From contig CANKZM010000001.1 in the NCBI GenBank assembly GCA_947488305.1, positions 1-64,000 of the forward strand: a stretch of 64,000 nt of DNA, read 5' to 3'. Shown piece after piece: positions 28,614 to 37,508 of this stretch. The translations under genes were made by a program, and so were the position numbers. The first letter of the stretch is position 1. Each line of letters opens with the position of its first letter. Source of the stretch: an uncultured Roseobacter sp. Its GTDB lineage: Bacteria > Pseudomonadota > Alphaproteobacteria > Rhodobacterales > Rhodobacteraceae. Below the pieces are notes generated by a model, which was not told the DNA's origin, searched no databases, and saw only the letters and a program-made list of their open reading frames with translations.

Positions 28614-29741
28614 ATGGCCGCATTGCTCGACACGATTGACCCAGAAGGGTTGGAAGAATTCTCGGTGGTTTTCACCGACCGCTCGCTCAACCACATGAGT
28701 GTGGCTTTTCAGCAGGTCATGAATGACATCTCTTCGATGCTCAAGGATGTTTATCATGCCGATGCCGTGGCGCTCGTGCCTGGCGGTGGCACCTACGGAA
28801 TGGAGGCCGTGGCCCGGCAATTTGCGCGCGGCGCAGAGGTGCTTGTCGTGCGCAATGGCTGGTTTTCCTATCGGTGGAGCCAGATCTTCGAAACCGGCGG
28901 CCTTACCGCGAATACGACAGTGCTCAAGGCGCGGCAGACCGGCAACGCCAGCCCATCCCCTTTTGAACCCGCGCCCATCGATGAGGTCGTCGAAGCGATC
29001 CGCACGCAAAAGCCGGATGTGGTCTTTGCGCCGCATGTGGAAACCAGCGCCGGCGTGATCCTGCCTGACGACTACGTGACGGCCATGGCTGCGGCGGCGC
29101 ATGAGGTTGGGGCGTTGATGGTTCTCGACTGCATCGCGTCAGGGTGCGCGTGGATCGACATGAAAGCGACGGGAGTAGATGTCCTGATTTCCGCGCCGCA
29201 AAAGGGGTGGTCTGCCTCTCCTTCAGCGGGATTGGTGATGATGTCGGAACGAGCGGAGGCACGCCTGGCCGATACCCAGTCTGACAGCTTTTCCATCGAC
29301 CTTGGAAAATGGCGCAGCATCATGAAAGCTTATGAGGACGGTGGCCATGCCTATCACGCCACTATGCCGACAGATGCGCTGCGCGCGTTCCGCGATACCA
29401 TGTTGGAAACGCGTGACTACGGGTTCGAACGTTTGAAAGAGGCCCAGTGGTCATTGGGGAATCGTGTTCGGGCATTGCTTGCACAGAAGGGCGTTGTTTC
29501 GGTCGCCGCGGAAGGCTTCGGCGCGCCCGGCGTTGTTGTGAGCTATACAGCGGACCCGGACATCCAAAATGGCAAGAAGTTCCTAGCAAAAGGCATGCAG
29601 ATTGCAGCGGGTGTCCCCCTGCAATGTGATGAGCCCGCCGATTTTCGCACGTTCAGGCTGGGTTTGTTCGGTCTCGACAAACTCTATGACGTTGATGGCA
29701 CGGTCGCACGGCTTGAACGCGTATTGGACGCTGTTATCTGA
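28614..29741 (+). CDS. Class V aminotransferase (alanine/serine-glyoxylate type)
   Basis: A 375-residue PLP-dependent enzyme of fold type I. Motifs: VALVPGGGTYGMEAVARQF for phosphate binding near residue 60, APHVETSAGVILPDD near 134, VLDCIASGCA (the PLP Asp) near 164, and the Schiff-base Lys in APQKGWSASPSAGLVMMS near residue 195. This resembles alanine-glyoxylate and serine-glyoxylate aminotransferases, and the exact substrate is unknown. The ATG at 28614 is preceded by AGGAGG (28602-28607) and is preferred to the upstream ATG at 28599. The gene ends inside the convergent UbiH-like gene (8-bp overlap). Confidence 0.85.
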   Translation: MAALLDTIDPEGLEEFSVVFTDRSLNHMSVAFQQVMNDISSMLKDVYHADAVALVPGGGTYGMEAVARQFARGAEVLVVRNGWFSYRWSQIFETGGLTANTTVLKARQTGNASPSPFEPAPIDEVVEAIRTQKPDVVFAPHVETSAGVILPDDYVTAMAAAAHEVGALMVLDCIASGCAWIDMKATGVDVLISAPQKGWSASPSAGLVMMSERAEARLADTQSDSFSIDLGKWRSIMKAYEDGGHAYHATMPTDALRAFRDTMLETRDYGFERLKEAQWSLGNRVRALLAQKGVVSVAAEGFGAPGVVVSYTADPDIQNGKKFLAKGMQIAAGVPLQCDEPADFRTFRLGLFGLDKLYDVDGTVARLERVLDAVI

Positions 29742-30933
29742 CGCCAAGACCCATCTGCATCAGAGTGCGCCTGACGGGCGCCAGCGAATAGAGTGCGTTC
29801 AGCCCCATGGCGCGCGCATCCCGTAATGCCGGGGTGCTCACCTGGCTTGCCCGGTTCAGCAGGTCAATGCCCTGAACGCGCAAGGCGACGTCATTGTGGC
29901 GCGCCTTGTGGTAGGCATCAAGCATTGCCCGGTCGCCCAGCCCCTCCGGGCGATCTTGAGCAAGCTGCAAGAGTTTGGCCGTGTCGGCGAGGCTCATATT
30001 CAATCCTTGCGCGCCAATAGGCGGCACGACATGAGCTGCCTCCGCGATAAGGGCGATCCGCTCGGCCGCGAGACGTTCCGCTTTTTGGCTGATGATCGGC
30101 CAGATCGTGCGATGAGAGGCGAGGGTGAGCGGCCCGAACAGGTAACAACTGCGTTCGGACATTGCTTCCTCGAAGGCGCTTGTCTCCATCTCCATACGTT
30201 CTTGGGATAACGGGCCGTCATCCATCCAAACGATGGCAGAAGAGGGCATGCCATCCCGGTCGGGCAGGGGCACCAGTGTAAAAGGTCCGCCGGTCCGGTG
30301 AATCTCCGTTGAGACGTTTTCGTGCGGGATTGGGTGAGTGACGGCAAAGGCCAGAGCCTTTTGACCGTAGCGCTTTGTCGTAACCGAAATGCCTGCTGCC
30401 TGCCGCATGGGAGAGTTCCTGCCGTCCGCGGCGACAACCAGCTTTGCCGTCACGCGCTCGCCGGTGCTCAAGCCGACGCGGGCCTCGCCCTCCCGCGTAA
30501 AAAGCGACGTCGTGCCTGTGCCTGGCCGGAAATCGACGTTTGGCAGGTCATGTAACCGTGCAAGGATTTCCCGGCGCAAAAGCCAGTTGGGCAGGTTCCA
30601 GCCAAACGGTAAGTCCGAGACATCGGAAGCGTTGAAATCCTTGGTGAGCCGAGCCTCCGGTTCCGGGCCGCCAGCATCGACAATTCGCATGACTTGCAGC
30701 GCTGAGGCATGGGGCGCTAGCCGCTCCCAGAGCCCTGCGGCCTCTAGAACGGTGCGCGCTGGCTGCAGCATGGCGGTTGACCGCATGTCTGCCTTGGCAT
30801 TGTCCGCCTCTGTGATGGGCGGGGTTGGGTCAACGCAAATGACATCGAACCCGGCTGTTCCGAAAGCCGCCGCGGCTGTCAGCCCTGCAATGCCGCCGCC
30901 GGAAATCAGGATGTCACAATGGGTCCGGGTCAT
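29734..30933 (-). CDS. UbiH/UbiF/COQ6-type FAD-dependent hydroxylase
   Basis: A 399-residue aromatic-ring hydroxylase that would act in ubiquinone synthesis. The FAD-binding GGGIAGLTAAAAFGTAGFDV is at residues 12-31; the DG motif region reads VVAADGRNSPMRQAAG near residue 148; the second FAD element reads IALIEAAHVVPPIGAQGLNMSLADTA-like near residue 285 (the usual GDAAH here is EAAH). The Gly-Gln-Gly loop is intact as GAQGLN. Which ring position it hydroxylates is not evident. Co-directional with the small membrane protein 60 bases downstream of it in the genome. Confidence 0.87.
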   Translation of the reverse strand: MTRTHCDILISGGGIAGLTAAAAFGTAGFDVICVDPTPPITEADNAKADMRSTAMLQPARTVLEAAGLWERLAPHASALQVMRIVDAGGPEPEARLTKDFNASDVSDLPFGWNLPNWLLRREILARLHDLPNVDFRPGTGTTSLFTREGEARVGLSTGERVTAKLVVAADGRNSPMRQAAGISVTTKRYGQKALAFAVTHPIPHENVSTEIHRTGGPFTLVPLPDRDGMPSSAIVWMDDGPLSQERMEMETSAFEEAMSERSCYLFGPLTLASHRTIWPIISQKAERLAAERIALIAEAAHVVPPIGAQGLNMSLADTAKLLQLAQDRPEGLGDRAMLDAYHKARHNDVALRVQGIDLLNRASQVSTPALRDARAMGLNALYSLAPVRRTLMQMGLGVR

Positions 30934-30993
30934 ATCTGCTCCATTTCATCGCAAGCATGATATGCCCGACCGCATTCATTGACCATGAGACAG

Positions 30994-31242
30994 TTAGCTC
31001 CAGGTGATGAAGAGCAGAATCACGAAAATGACGGGGACCAGCGCCAGCGCAGGCAAGTAAAGTCCAGGCAGACCGAACACCAGCGCGCTTGACAGCCACA
31101 GGCTGACAAAGCCGATGATCGCGAACCAGACATTGTTTTTATCTCCAAACAACAGATCACGAGCGACCCAGCCCAAAACGGGTATCGCAAAGAAAAGGCG
31201 TTGCCAAAGCGGCGGCCGGGGTGGGGTCGAGGCTAGTGTCAT
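30994..31242 (-). CDS. Small membrane protein of unknown function
   Basis: An 82-residue protein with three hydrophobic segments: LFFAIPVLGWVARDLLFG, VWFAIIGFVSLWLSSALVFG and YLPALALVPVIFVILLFIT. The start may be the ATG at 31242, four codons after the first in-frame codon. It lies between the UbiH-like gene and the HAD gene, all on the same strand, with 82 bases to the HAD stop. The family is not recognised, but this kind of short membrane protein is often conserved next to ubiH in Rhodobacterales, by memory only. Confidence 0.6.
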   Translation of the reverse strand: MTLASTPPRPPLWQRLFFAIPVLGWVARDLLFGDKNNVWFAIIGFVSLWLSSALVFGLPGLYLPALALVPVIFVILLFITWS

Positions 31243-31324
31243 CGGTCTCTCCATTTATGCGTTACGGTTCCAGATAGGCGCGCTTGCGCGGCGCGGTATG
31301 AGCCGGATTGTCGCATCAGGAGTG

Positions 31325-31969
31325 TCAGATGAGCTTTGCGAGGAATGCGCTCAGGTCATCGGTATGGAAATGGATATGATCGCCAGCGCCGCGAGTGTCG
31401 GCCACATGCACTGTTCGCAGCCCCATGTCGTGCGGTGCCTGCAGATTACGCGCATCATCTTCGAACATGGCGGCTTTTTGAGGGACCAGCCCATCGGTTT
31501 CGAAGACTTTTTCGAAGGCTTCAAGATCGGGCTTTGGCATGAAACCGGCATGCTCGACGCCGTAGACCGCGTCAAAAAGCCCGGCGAGCCCACGGGCATC
31601 CAATACGCGCTCCGCATAAGGGGCGCAGCCATTGGTGTAGACAATGCGCCGTCCCGGCAACGCGCGGATCTGCTGCGCCAGAACCGGATCAGGCGTCAAA
31701 CGATCGAGCGGAATGTCGTGAACATCAGTCAGGTAGGGCGCCGGATCCACGTCATGTTCGCGCATCAAACCAGCAAGGGTCGTGCCATGGGTTTTCCAAT
31801 AGTGGGCCCGAAGGCGGTCCGCCTCCTCGCGTTCGACACCCAGCGCATTCATCACGTAGTCGGTCATTCGAACTTCGATCAGGTCGAATAGACGCGCTGA
31901 CGGCGGATAAAGCGTGTGATCGAGATCGAACACCCAAGTACTGATGTGAGAAAATGCGTCCTTAACCAT
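31325..31969 (-). CDS. Pyrimidine 5'-nucleotidase, HAD family
   Basis: A 214-residue HAD phosphatase. Motif I is VFDLDHTLYPPS near residue 12, motif II is IVYTNGCAP near residue 108, motif III the Lys in GFMPKPDLEAF near residue 143, and motif IV MFEDDARNLQAPH near residue 167. The DLDHTLYP form is typical of the SDT1/PPE1-like pyrimidine 5'-nucleotidases, acting on UMP/CMP or related phosphates. Divergent from the GntR gene by 108 bases. Confidence 0.87.
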   Translation of the reverse strand: MVKDAFSHISTWVFDLDHTLYPPSARLFDLIEVRMTDYVMNALGVEREEADRLRAHYWKTHGTTLAGLMREHDVDPAPYLTDVHDIPLDRLTPDPVLAQQIRALPGRRIVYTNGCAPYAERVLDARGLAGLFDAVYGVEHAGFMPKPDLEAFEKVFETDGLVPQKAAMFEDDARNLQAPHDMGLRTVHVADTRGAGDHIHFHTDDLSAFLAKLI

Positions 31970-32077
31970 GGCCCTTACCTAGAAGGGCGAGGGAGGAACG
32001 GCAAGGGCTCGGGCTTGCACCGTCGCGGGTTGCGTCGTTAAGGTGATGTACTGCAACAACCAGGGCATCGCCGCATC

Positions 32078-32725
32078 ATGAATAAACCACACCAAACAGA
32101 TGCCTACAGCATGATCCTTGAGGCGATTGACCTGGGCGTTTACCGCCCCGGTGATCGTCTGGTGGAAAGTGAATTGGCCGAACGGTTCGGCGTCTCTCGC
32201 ACCCCGATCCGTGAAGCGCTGCAGCGGCTCGAAACACAATCGCTATTGTCGCGGGACGGGCGCAGTTTGATTGTGGCGTCGCTGGATCACAACCAGATGG
32301 CTGAGCTTTACGTGGTGCGCCGCGAATTGGAAGGATTGGCCGCGCGCCTTGCCGCCCAGCATGCGACCCCCGAAGAAGTGCGTATCCTGCGGGAGATGGT
32401 GGAAGCCGACAATGCGCTGGTCGACGATCCGCCAGCTTTGGCGCGGGCCAACCGGCGCTTTCACAAGCAAATACATCTCGCCTCTCACAACCGTTATCTG
32501 GTCCAGCAGCTGGACCTTGTACACCGCACGATGGCGCTGATGACCTCAACATCGCTGGCCGCGCGGGGCAGGGGTGCTATTGCGCAATCTGAACATGACG
32601 GGATTGTGCGGGCGATCGAGAAAAAGGATGAAGAAGCTGCCTATGCGGCGCTGAAGGAGCACATCTCTGTAGCGTTCATGACGCGCCTGAAACAAGATGC
32701 GGCAGCGCGCGAAGAAGAACTTTGA
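32078..32725 (+). CDS. GntR-family regulator with FCD domain
   Basis: A 215-residue regulator. The winged HTH (residues 10-70) carries LVESELAERFGVSRTPIREALQRLETQSLL, the family hallmark; the FCD effector domain (about 80-205) has the FHKQIHLASHN metal-binding-like segment and the C-terminal EHISVAF histidine. It would bind a small acid as ligand. Its target is not clear; the HAD gene upstream is divergent. A glycosyltransferase gene is convergent, with a seven-base gap. Confidence 0.9.
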   Translation: MNKPHQTDAYSMILEAIDLGVYRPGDRLVESELAERFGVSRTPIREALQRLETQSLLSRDGRSLIVASLDHNQMAELYVVRRELEGLAARLAAQHATPEEVRILREMVEADNALVDDPPALARANRRFHKQIHLASHNRYLVQQLDLVHRTMALMTSTSLAARGRGAIAQSEHDGIVRAIEKKDEEAAYAALKEHISVAFMTRLKQDAAAREEEL

Positions 32726-32731
32726 CGGGGC

Positions 32732-34801
32732 CTAAATCTTTTCGATTAGAGCCTCGGCGCGCGGCATCGGATCGGTTTGCCGCGTGACGCCATGCTGGGT
32801 CTTGTCCCAATAGAATGGCACGCGAACCAATTCCCAAATCGCTTTGTAGGCAGCCAATGCGCCAAGGCCAAAGTAGAGCATCATCGTTGGCAAATATGGG
32901 ATCAAATGTCGGTGTTCGCGTCGCCCAACTGCGGCCAACCCCAAAAACAGACTCAGGATTTCGGTCGCAATAAACACACCGGCCAGCCCCCAAACGAAAC
33001 TTGATCCTAGCGTGTGGGTGACCGGATGGACGACGCCGAACAGGGTCAGCCAGAACGACCATAACGGGGGTGCTGCCGCAAATTGCGAAACAGCCGCAAG
33101 GAAGATCGTCTGAAGCCCCATAAACCGCAAAAAACCTAGTTCATTGAGCAAGCGGAGCGGCTGCCTCATGTGAACACAGTATGTAACGAGAAATCCCTTT
33201 AGCCATCGGGACCGTTGCCGGATCCAAGGCCATGCCCTGCTGGTGGCCTCTTCCCGTGTGACGGTTGGCAAAAGCTCTGTCTTGTAGCCATGTCGCGCGA
33301 GGCGGACGCCAAGATCGGCATCCTCGGTAACGTTATGCGCGTCCCAGCCGCCGAGTTCCTCCAGCACCTCCCGGCGGAAGAACAGCGTTGTCCCGCCTAG
33401 TGGCACAACCAGCCCCAGTCGTGCGATCCCAGGCATCACGATGCGCCACCAAATGGCGTATTCGATGGTGAAGCAGCGCGCGAGCCAGGTGCTGCGCGAA
33501 TTGTAGTAGTCCAGGATCCCTTGCAGACAGACGACGTCATCTGGCGCATTGTGAAATCGGGATACGACCTTTTCGATCTGGTCGGCTTCCGGCCAGTCTT
33601 CGGCATCCCAGACGCCAATCAGGGACCCGGTGCAGAAGTCGAGCGCATAGTTCAGCGCTCGGGGTTTCGTGGTAATCCCTCCGCCTTCCGGCACTTCGAT
33701 CACACTCATCCAGTCCGGGAGCGTGGTCCGGGAGATTGTCTCCCGCGTCAGCGTGTCACCGGCCTCCAGTACCAGCACAACTTCAAGCAGGGACTTGGGG
33801 TAGGTCAGCTGCGAAAGACGGTGGATCAATTGACCCGCGATCTCTCGTTCTTGCAACAGGGGCACCATGACCGACACGCGTGGCAGGCGAAACTTCCTTT
33901 CGTCGGCGTTGATGAGGGGTATACCGCCATTTTTTAAGACTTTCATACCACCAATCAGGCGCAGCGCTGCGTCGGCGCGTTTGCTGTCGACGGACAACAA
34001 TTCCAGGTTGGACATGCTGCTTTGACTGAGAGGTTTGTGTCGCCAGAGAGGTCGGGTTGGCAAGATACGCCGAATACGCGCCGTGGCCGCAGTTGGGGTA
34101 AGGTGTGCGATGAGCGCCGCGAGCTTCAACAGGCTCACCATACAAAGTGAAATTGTACTGATCAGCACCAAGACGGTGAGGGTCCAAACAGGTGCGCTGA
34201 GGGCAAGAAGCAAAAGGCCCAGCAGCGCTGCACCTCCCCACCTTGCGCGCGCGGCCGCGCGGCCCTCCCATGTGCGGCAACTTTCAATGGCCGCGACGCG
34301 CTGAGTCGCCCTCTCTGCCAGTTCCGCGCCATGCAGGCGACATAGTTGCGCTGTGATCTGCGCCTCGTCGACAATCACAGGGTAAAGCGGTTTTTCTTGC
34401 GGTCCCAAGGCCGCGCTCAGTGCGGAAAACTGTGTCGGGTTGCTTGTGGCAATGTAGAGGGCGTTCTCATCCTCCTTCCAAGGGACGATACCGAACCGCA
34501 TGCACATTTCTGCAGACGGGGTTTGGGCCATTTCGGGTGCAGGGGGATGTCGTTCGAGGTCCGCGCAATCTGACCGGGCTTGTTTGGCCAACGCACCAAG
34601 CACGTCTTTTTTCTCGACCAGCCCTTCGGAGATCATGATATCGCCAAGTGGCGCATCGATGCGTTTTTGCAGTTTCAATGCATGCTGGAGGTCGCAATGT
34701 GCGATTTTTCCCTGATCCACCAAAAGCCTGCCAATTGGCGGATGCGACACTGGTGGTGCATCAGCCTCTTTCGGCGACAGTCTCAGGTTGAGGTCGTTCA
34801 T
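32732..34801 (-). CDS. Membrane GT2 glycosyltransferase with GspE-type N-terminal domain
   Basis: About 689 residues. The N-terminus (residues about 10-160) has GRLLVDQGKIAHCDLQHALKLQ and the MSEGLV-like repeat (here ISEGLVEKKDVLGAL), the GspE/MshE N-terminal fold, which in relatives senses c-di-GMP or mediates protein contacts. Two membrane helices follow, then a GT2 catalytic domain: MVPLLQEREIAGQLIHRLSQL, the VWDAEDWPEAD metal motif, TEDADLGVRLARHG for the acceptor Asp, and QRSRWLKG (QxxRW). Four further hydrophobic segments close it. The order resembles XagB-type exopolysaccharide synthases. ATG at 34801 was chosen over 34849 because the domain follows closely. Confidence 0.85.
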   Translation of the reverse strand: MNDLNLRLSPKEADAPPVSHPPIGRLLVDQGKIAHCDLQHALKLQKRIDAPLGDIMISEGLVEKKDVLGALAKQARSDCADLERHPPAPEMAQTPSAEMCMRFGIVPWKEDENALYIATSNPTQFSALSAALGPQEKPLYPVIVDEAQITAQLCRLHGAELAERATQRVAAIESCRTWEGRAAARARWGGAALLGLLLLALSAPVWTLTVLVLISTISLCMVSLLKLAALIAHLTPTAATARIRRILPTRPLWRHKPLSQSSMSNLELLSVDSKRADAALRLIGGMKVLKNGGIPLINADERKFRLPRVSVMVPLLQEREIAGQLIHRLSQLTYPKSLLEVVLVLEAGDTLTRETISRTTLPDWMSVIEVPEGGGITTKPRALNYALDFCTGSLIGVWDAEDWPEADQIEKVVSRFHNAPDDVVCLQGILDYYNSRSTWLARCFTIEYAIWWRIVMPGIARLGLVVPLGGTTLFFRREVLEELGGWDAHNVTEDADLGVRLARHGYKTELLPTVTREEATSRAWPWIRQRSRWLKGFLVTYCVHMRQPLRLLNELGFLRFMGLQTIFLAAVSQFAAAPPLWSFWLTLFGVVHPVTHTLGSSFVWGLAGVFIATEILSLFLGLAAVGRREHRHLIPYLPTMMLYFGLGALAAYKAIWELVRVPFYWDKTQHGVTRQTDPMPRAEALIEKI

Positions 34802-34903
34802 CTGTGCGCGCTTTGCTCGGGGACGGGACGCACCATCCTTGCAAAACACGGTTAATGAACTGTTAAACCAGTATTATTCAACTTTAAGGGGAGTGGCTGA
34901 CCT

Positions 34904-36064
34904 TCAGCTTGCGCGCTGCGCCATGGCCTCGGAGAACCGTTCAAAAAGGTAATAGCTGTCCTGCGGACCGGGGCTGGCTTCCGGGTGATGCTGGACAGAC
35001 CACACCGGACGACCTTCGACGCGAATACCACAATTGGACCCGTCGAAAAGCGACGTGTGGGTCTCAATTACGCCATCGGGCAGTGTCTGCGCATCGACTG
35101 CAAAACCATGGTTCATCGAGGTGATTTCAACCTTGCCGGTGTCGTTGTCTTTTACCGGGTGGTTCGCGCCATGATGGCCGTGGTTCATTTTGACCGTCTG
35201 AGCACCAAGCGCCAGAGCCAGCATCTGATGACCAAGGCAGATCCCAAAGACGGGCAGATTGGTCTTGTCCAGAACGTCCCGGATCATCGGCACGGCATAA
35301 GCGCCCGTGGCAGCGGGGTCGCCGGGACCGTTTGACAGAAACACACCGTCGGGCTGATGGGCCATGACATCCTCGAACGTAGCGGAGGCAGGCAGCACCG
35401 TTACATCACAGCCCGCACTAGCGAGGCACCGCAGAATATTGCGCTTGGCGCCATAATCTACCGCGACCACCTTGTGTTTGGGGGTAACTTGCGGCTTGTA
35501 TCCTTCGGGCCACGCCCACCGCATTTCATTCCAATGATAAGATTGCGCGCAGGTAACTTCTTTGGCCAGATCAAGCCCTTCCAAGCCGCTGAAGCCCCGT
35601 GCTGCGGCGACGAGCGCTTCCACATCGAAATTCCCGTCCGGATCATGCGCCAGCGCCACGTGGGGGGCGCCAGCCTGGCGAATGGCACGCGTAAGGCGAC
35701 GCGTATCAACCCCGCCAATAGCGACGCGACCCCGTGCTGAAAGCCATGTATCCAGATGCTGAATGGCACGCCAGTTCGATGGTTCGGTGGGCATCCACTT
35801 GACGACCATCCCATCTGCGACCGGGTCGCCCGTTTCATCATCCTCCGGGTTCACCCCAACGTTGCCGATATGGGGAAACGTGAACGTCACGATCTGCCCT
35901 GCATACGAAGGATCGGTCATGATTTCCTGGTAGCCTGTCATCGCAGTGTTAAAGCATAACTCCGCGACGGCCTGCCCTTTGGCGCCAAATCCGATTCCGT
36001 AAAACAATGTCCCATCTGCCAGAGCCAGACATGCTGTGGGGCGGTCGGGCACATGGGCTGTCAT
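34904..36064 (-). CDS. carA: Carbamoyl-phosphate synthase small (glutaminase) subunit
   Basis: A 386-residue amidotransferase subunit that supplies ammonia for carbamoyl phosphate in pyrimidine and arginine synthesis. The N-terminal domain has GFGAKGQAVAELCFNTAMTGYQEIMTDPSYAGQI near the start. The class I glutaminase domain has LSNGPGDP near residue 240, the nucleophile in PVFGICLGHQMLALALG near residue 270, and the His/Glu pair near the C-terminus (QHHPEASPGP). The large subunit carB is not in this window. Divergent from the YqeY gene. Confidence 0.97.
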   Translation of the reverse strand: MTAHVPDRPTACLALADGTLFYGIGFGAKGQAVAELCFNTAMTGYQEIMTDPSYAGQIVTFTFPHIGNVGVNPEDDETGDPVADGMVVKWMPTEPSNWRAIQHLDTWLSARGRVAIGGVDTRRLTRAIRQAGAPHVALAHDPDGNFDVEALVAAARGFSGLEGLDLAKEVTCAQSYHWNEMRWAWPEGYKPQVTPKHKVVAVDYGAKRNILRCLASAGCDVTVLPASATFEDVMAHQPDGVFLSNGPGDPAATGAYAVPMIRDVLDKTNLPVFGICLGHQMLALALGAQTVKMNHGHHGANHPVKDNDTGKVEITSMNHGFAVDAQTLPDGVIETHTSLFDGSNCGIRVEGRPVWSVQHHPEASPGPQDSYYLFERFSEAMAQRAS

Positions 36065-36281
36065 GGACGGTCCTTTCGGGCAAAAGCAGCGGGCAAAATC
36101 TGGCGATGTCTAGACGGGGTGCACAAGCGGGTCAAGGGGAGTTGCGCGGCGACAGGTCAAATGGGCAATGCGGGGACGGGGTGTTGCGGGCGGGTCTTGC
36201 TTTGGCTATGGTCCCAGCCCTGTAAGGGCGGAATGTAGCGCCTTTGCAAAACGACACCGCAAGAAGAAAAGGGCCATCGGC

Positions 36282-36740
36282 ATGGACTTGCGTACACGGG
36301 TTTCCACTTCTCTGAAACAGGCGATGAAGGACAAGGCTGCCGACCGCTTATCGACGCTGCGGCTGATTAATGCCGCCATCAAAGACAAGGATATTGCTGC
36401 TAGAGCAGAAGGCAATGACGATGGCGTGGGAGACGCCGAGGTGCTGGCGATTCTCGGCAAGATGTCAAAGCAACGTATAGAAAGTGCACGCGCTTACGAA
36501 GAAGGCGGCAGGCTCGATCTGGCAGAACGCGAACACGAAGAAGTTAAAGTGATCCAGGAATTCCTCCCACAGCAACTCGGTGACGCCGAAATCGAGACGG
36601 CCGTGGGTGAAGCCATTGATGAAATTGGCGCCGACAGCATTCGTGACATGGGAAAGGTGATGGGAGCCTTGAAGGCCAAATACACCGGCCAGATGGATTT
36701 TGGTAAAGTTGGCCCGATGGTCAAAGCCCGTTTGAGCTAA
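36282..36740 (+). CDS. GatB/YqeY domain protein
   Basis: A 152-residue all-helical protein of the YqeY family, related to the tail domain of GatB and thought to work with tRNA-linked processes. Visible are TLRLINAAIKDKDIAAR near residue 24, the LAEREHEEVKVIQEFLPQQLG motif near residue 80, and MGKVMGALKAKYTGQMDFGKVGPMVK at the end. The ATG at 36282 was chosen because the family begins MDLRTRVSTSLKQAMK; upstream in-frame codons are not protein-like. It is convergent with the DUF2244 gene. Confidence 0.92.
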   Translation: MDLRTRVSTSLKQAMKDKAADRLSTLRLINAAIKDKDIAARAEGNDDGVGDAEVLAILGKMSKQRIESARAYEEGGRLDLAEREHEEVKVIQEFLPQQLGDAEIETAVGEAIDEIGADSIRDMGKVMGALKAKYTGQMDFGKVGPMVKARLS

Positions 36741-36758
36741 ACGTTAGCTCTTCTGATC

Positions 36759-37241
36759 CTAACGTTTCCAGGCTCTGAGTAGCTCATCATAGAGCGTTAC
36801 GCGTTCGTCTTCGCTCAAAAAAGCGCCGATTTCGACTTCGCGTCCCATCCCTCTCAGGGTCACATAGTGCGGGATGGGCCCGTCGTTTTCGTATTTCGTG
36901 ATGGTCGTCCAATAGCGCTTGCAATCCCATTCCTTCGTCGCCCCGGAAGGTTCTTCTCGCACAAGCTGTGCGGCGTCGCCATCAAGGGTCAGTGTTTCGA
37001 CGATCTGACGAGATTTCCGATTGCGTTGCAGCGCATGATTGACGCCCCAGACAGCCAGAAGAGCAAAGGGGAGCAACCCCCAGAGCACGGGCGACCCCAA
37101 AAGGGTTATGACGGGAATCAGGATCATTGCGAAAGTCACCAGAACGAATGCGGCCAACCCCTTCAGGGGCAGCGAATTATGGGGCCAGAGCCTTAACTCC
37201 TGCCGGGATTCGTCGGGGGTGGTTGTCCACTGGTAGGGCAT
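36759..37241 (-). CDS. DUF2244 membrane protein
   Basis: A 160-residue protein with two close membrane helices (residues about 28-68, LAAFVLVTFAMILIPVITLLG then VLWGLLPFALLAVWGVNHAL), then a cytoplasmic beta-rich domain (LTLDGDAAQLVREEPSG, YVTLRGMGREVEIGAFLSEDER). This layout and the closing GAFLSEDER segment match the DUF2244 family, of unknown function and often linked to cytochrome oxidase genes. Here ctaD is 268 bases away on the same strand. Confidence 0.85.
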   Translation of the reverse strand: MPYQWTTTPDESRQELRLWPHNSLPLKGLAAFVLVTFAMILIPVITLLGSPVLWGLLPFALLAVWGVNHALQRNRKSRQIVETLTLDGDAAQLVREEPSGATKEWDCKRYWTTITKYENDGPIPHYVTLRGMGREVEIGAFLSEDERVTLYDELLRAWKR

Positions 37242-37462
37242 GTGAGTTTTGCGCGCGCTGTTCGTTTTTCAACTGCTATGCAAGTCGCCTCAACGATACC
37301 GCTTGTTTCCTATGCTGCGCAATCCGCAAATGAGGACCCTCGCGGGATTGTGCTGTTATGACTGTGCGCCGGCCTGCGTCATTTTTGGCTGCTGGCATAT
37401 GGCGTGACTGTGGATGGCCTAAGTTTTCTTAAACGGTGACGTCTTCGTATGTTCGAGACCAA

Positions 37463-37492
37463 AAAAGGCCCCGCGATCAGCGAGGCCTTTTC
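37463..37492 (-). terminator. Intrinsic terminator of ctaD
   Basis: On the minus strand AAAAGGCCTCGCTGATCGCG is followed by GGGCCTTTTTT: the stem pairs AAAAGGCC with GGCCTTTT around a short loop containing CGCTGATCGCG, ending in a T-run. It lies 17 bases after the ctaD stop. The A-run on the other side makes it potentially bidirectional. Confidence 0.85.
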
Positions 37493-37508
37493 TATCTGTC
37501 ACATCTGC

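Noticed and set aside
27984-29102. A 372-codon minus-strand frame across the Lrp2 and aminotransferase genes
   Set aside because: It is antisense to two genes with clear conserved motifs and its translation is His/Arg-rich with no family trait, as expected for the complement of GC-rich coding sequence.
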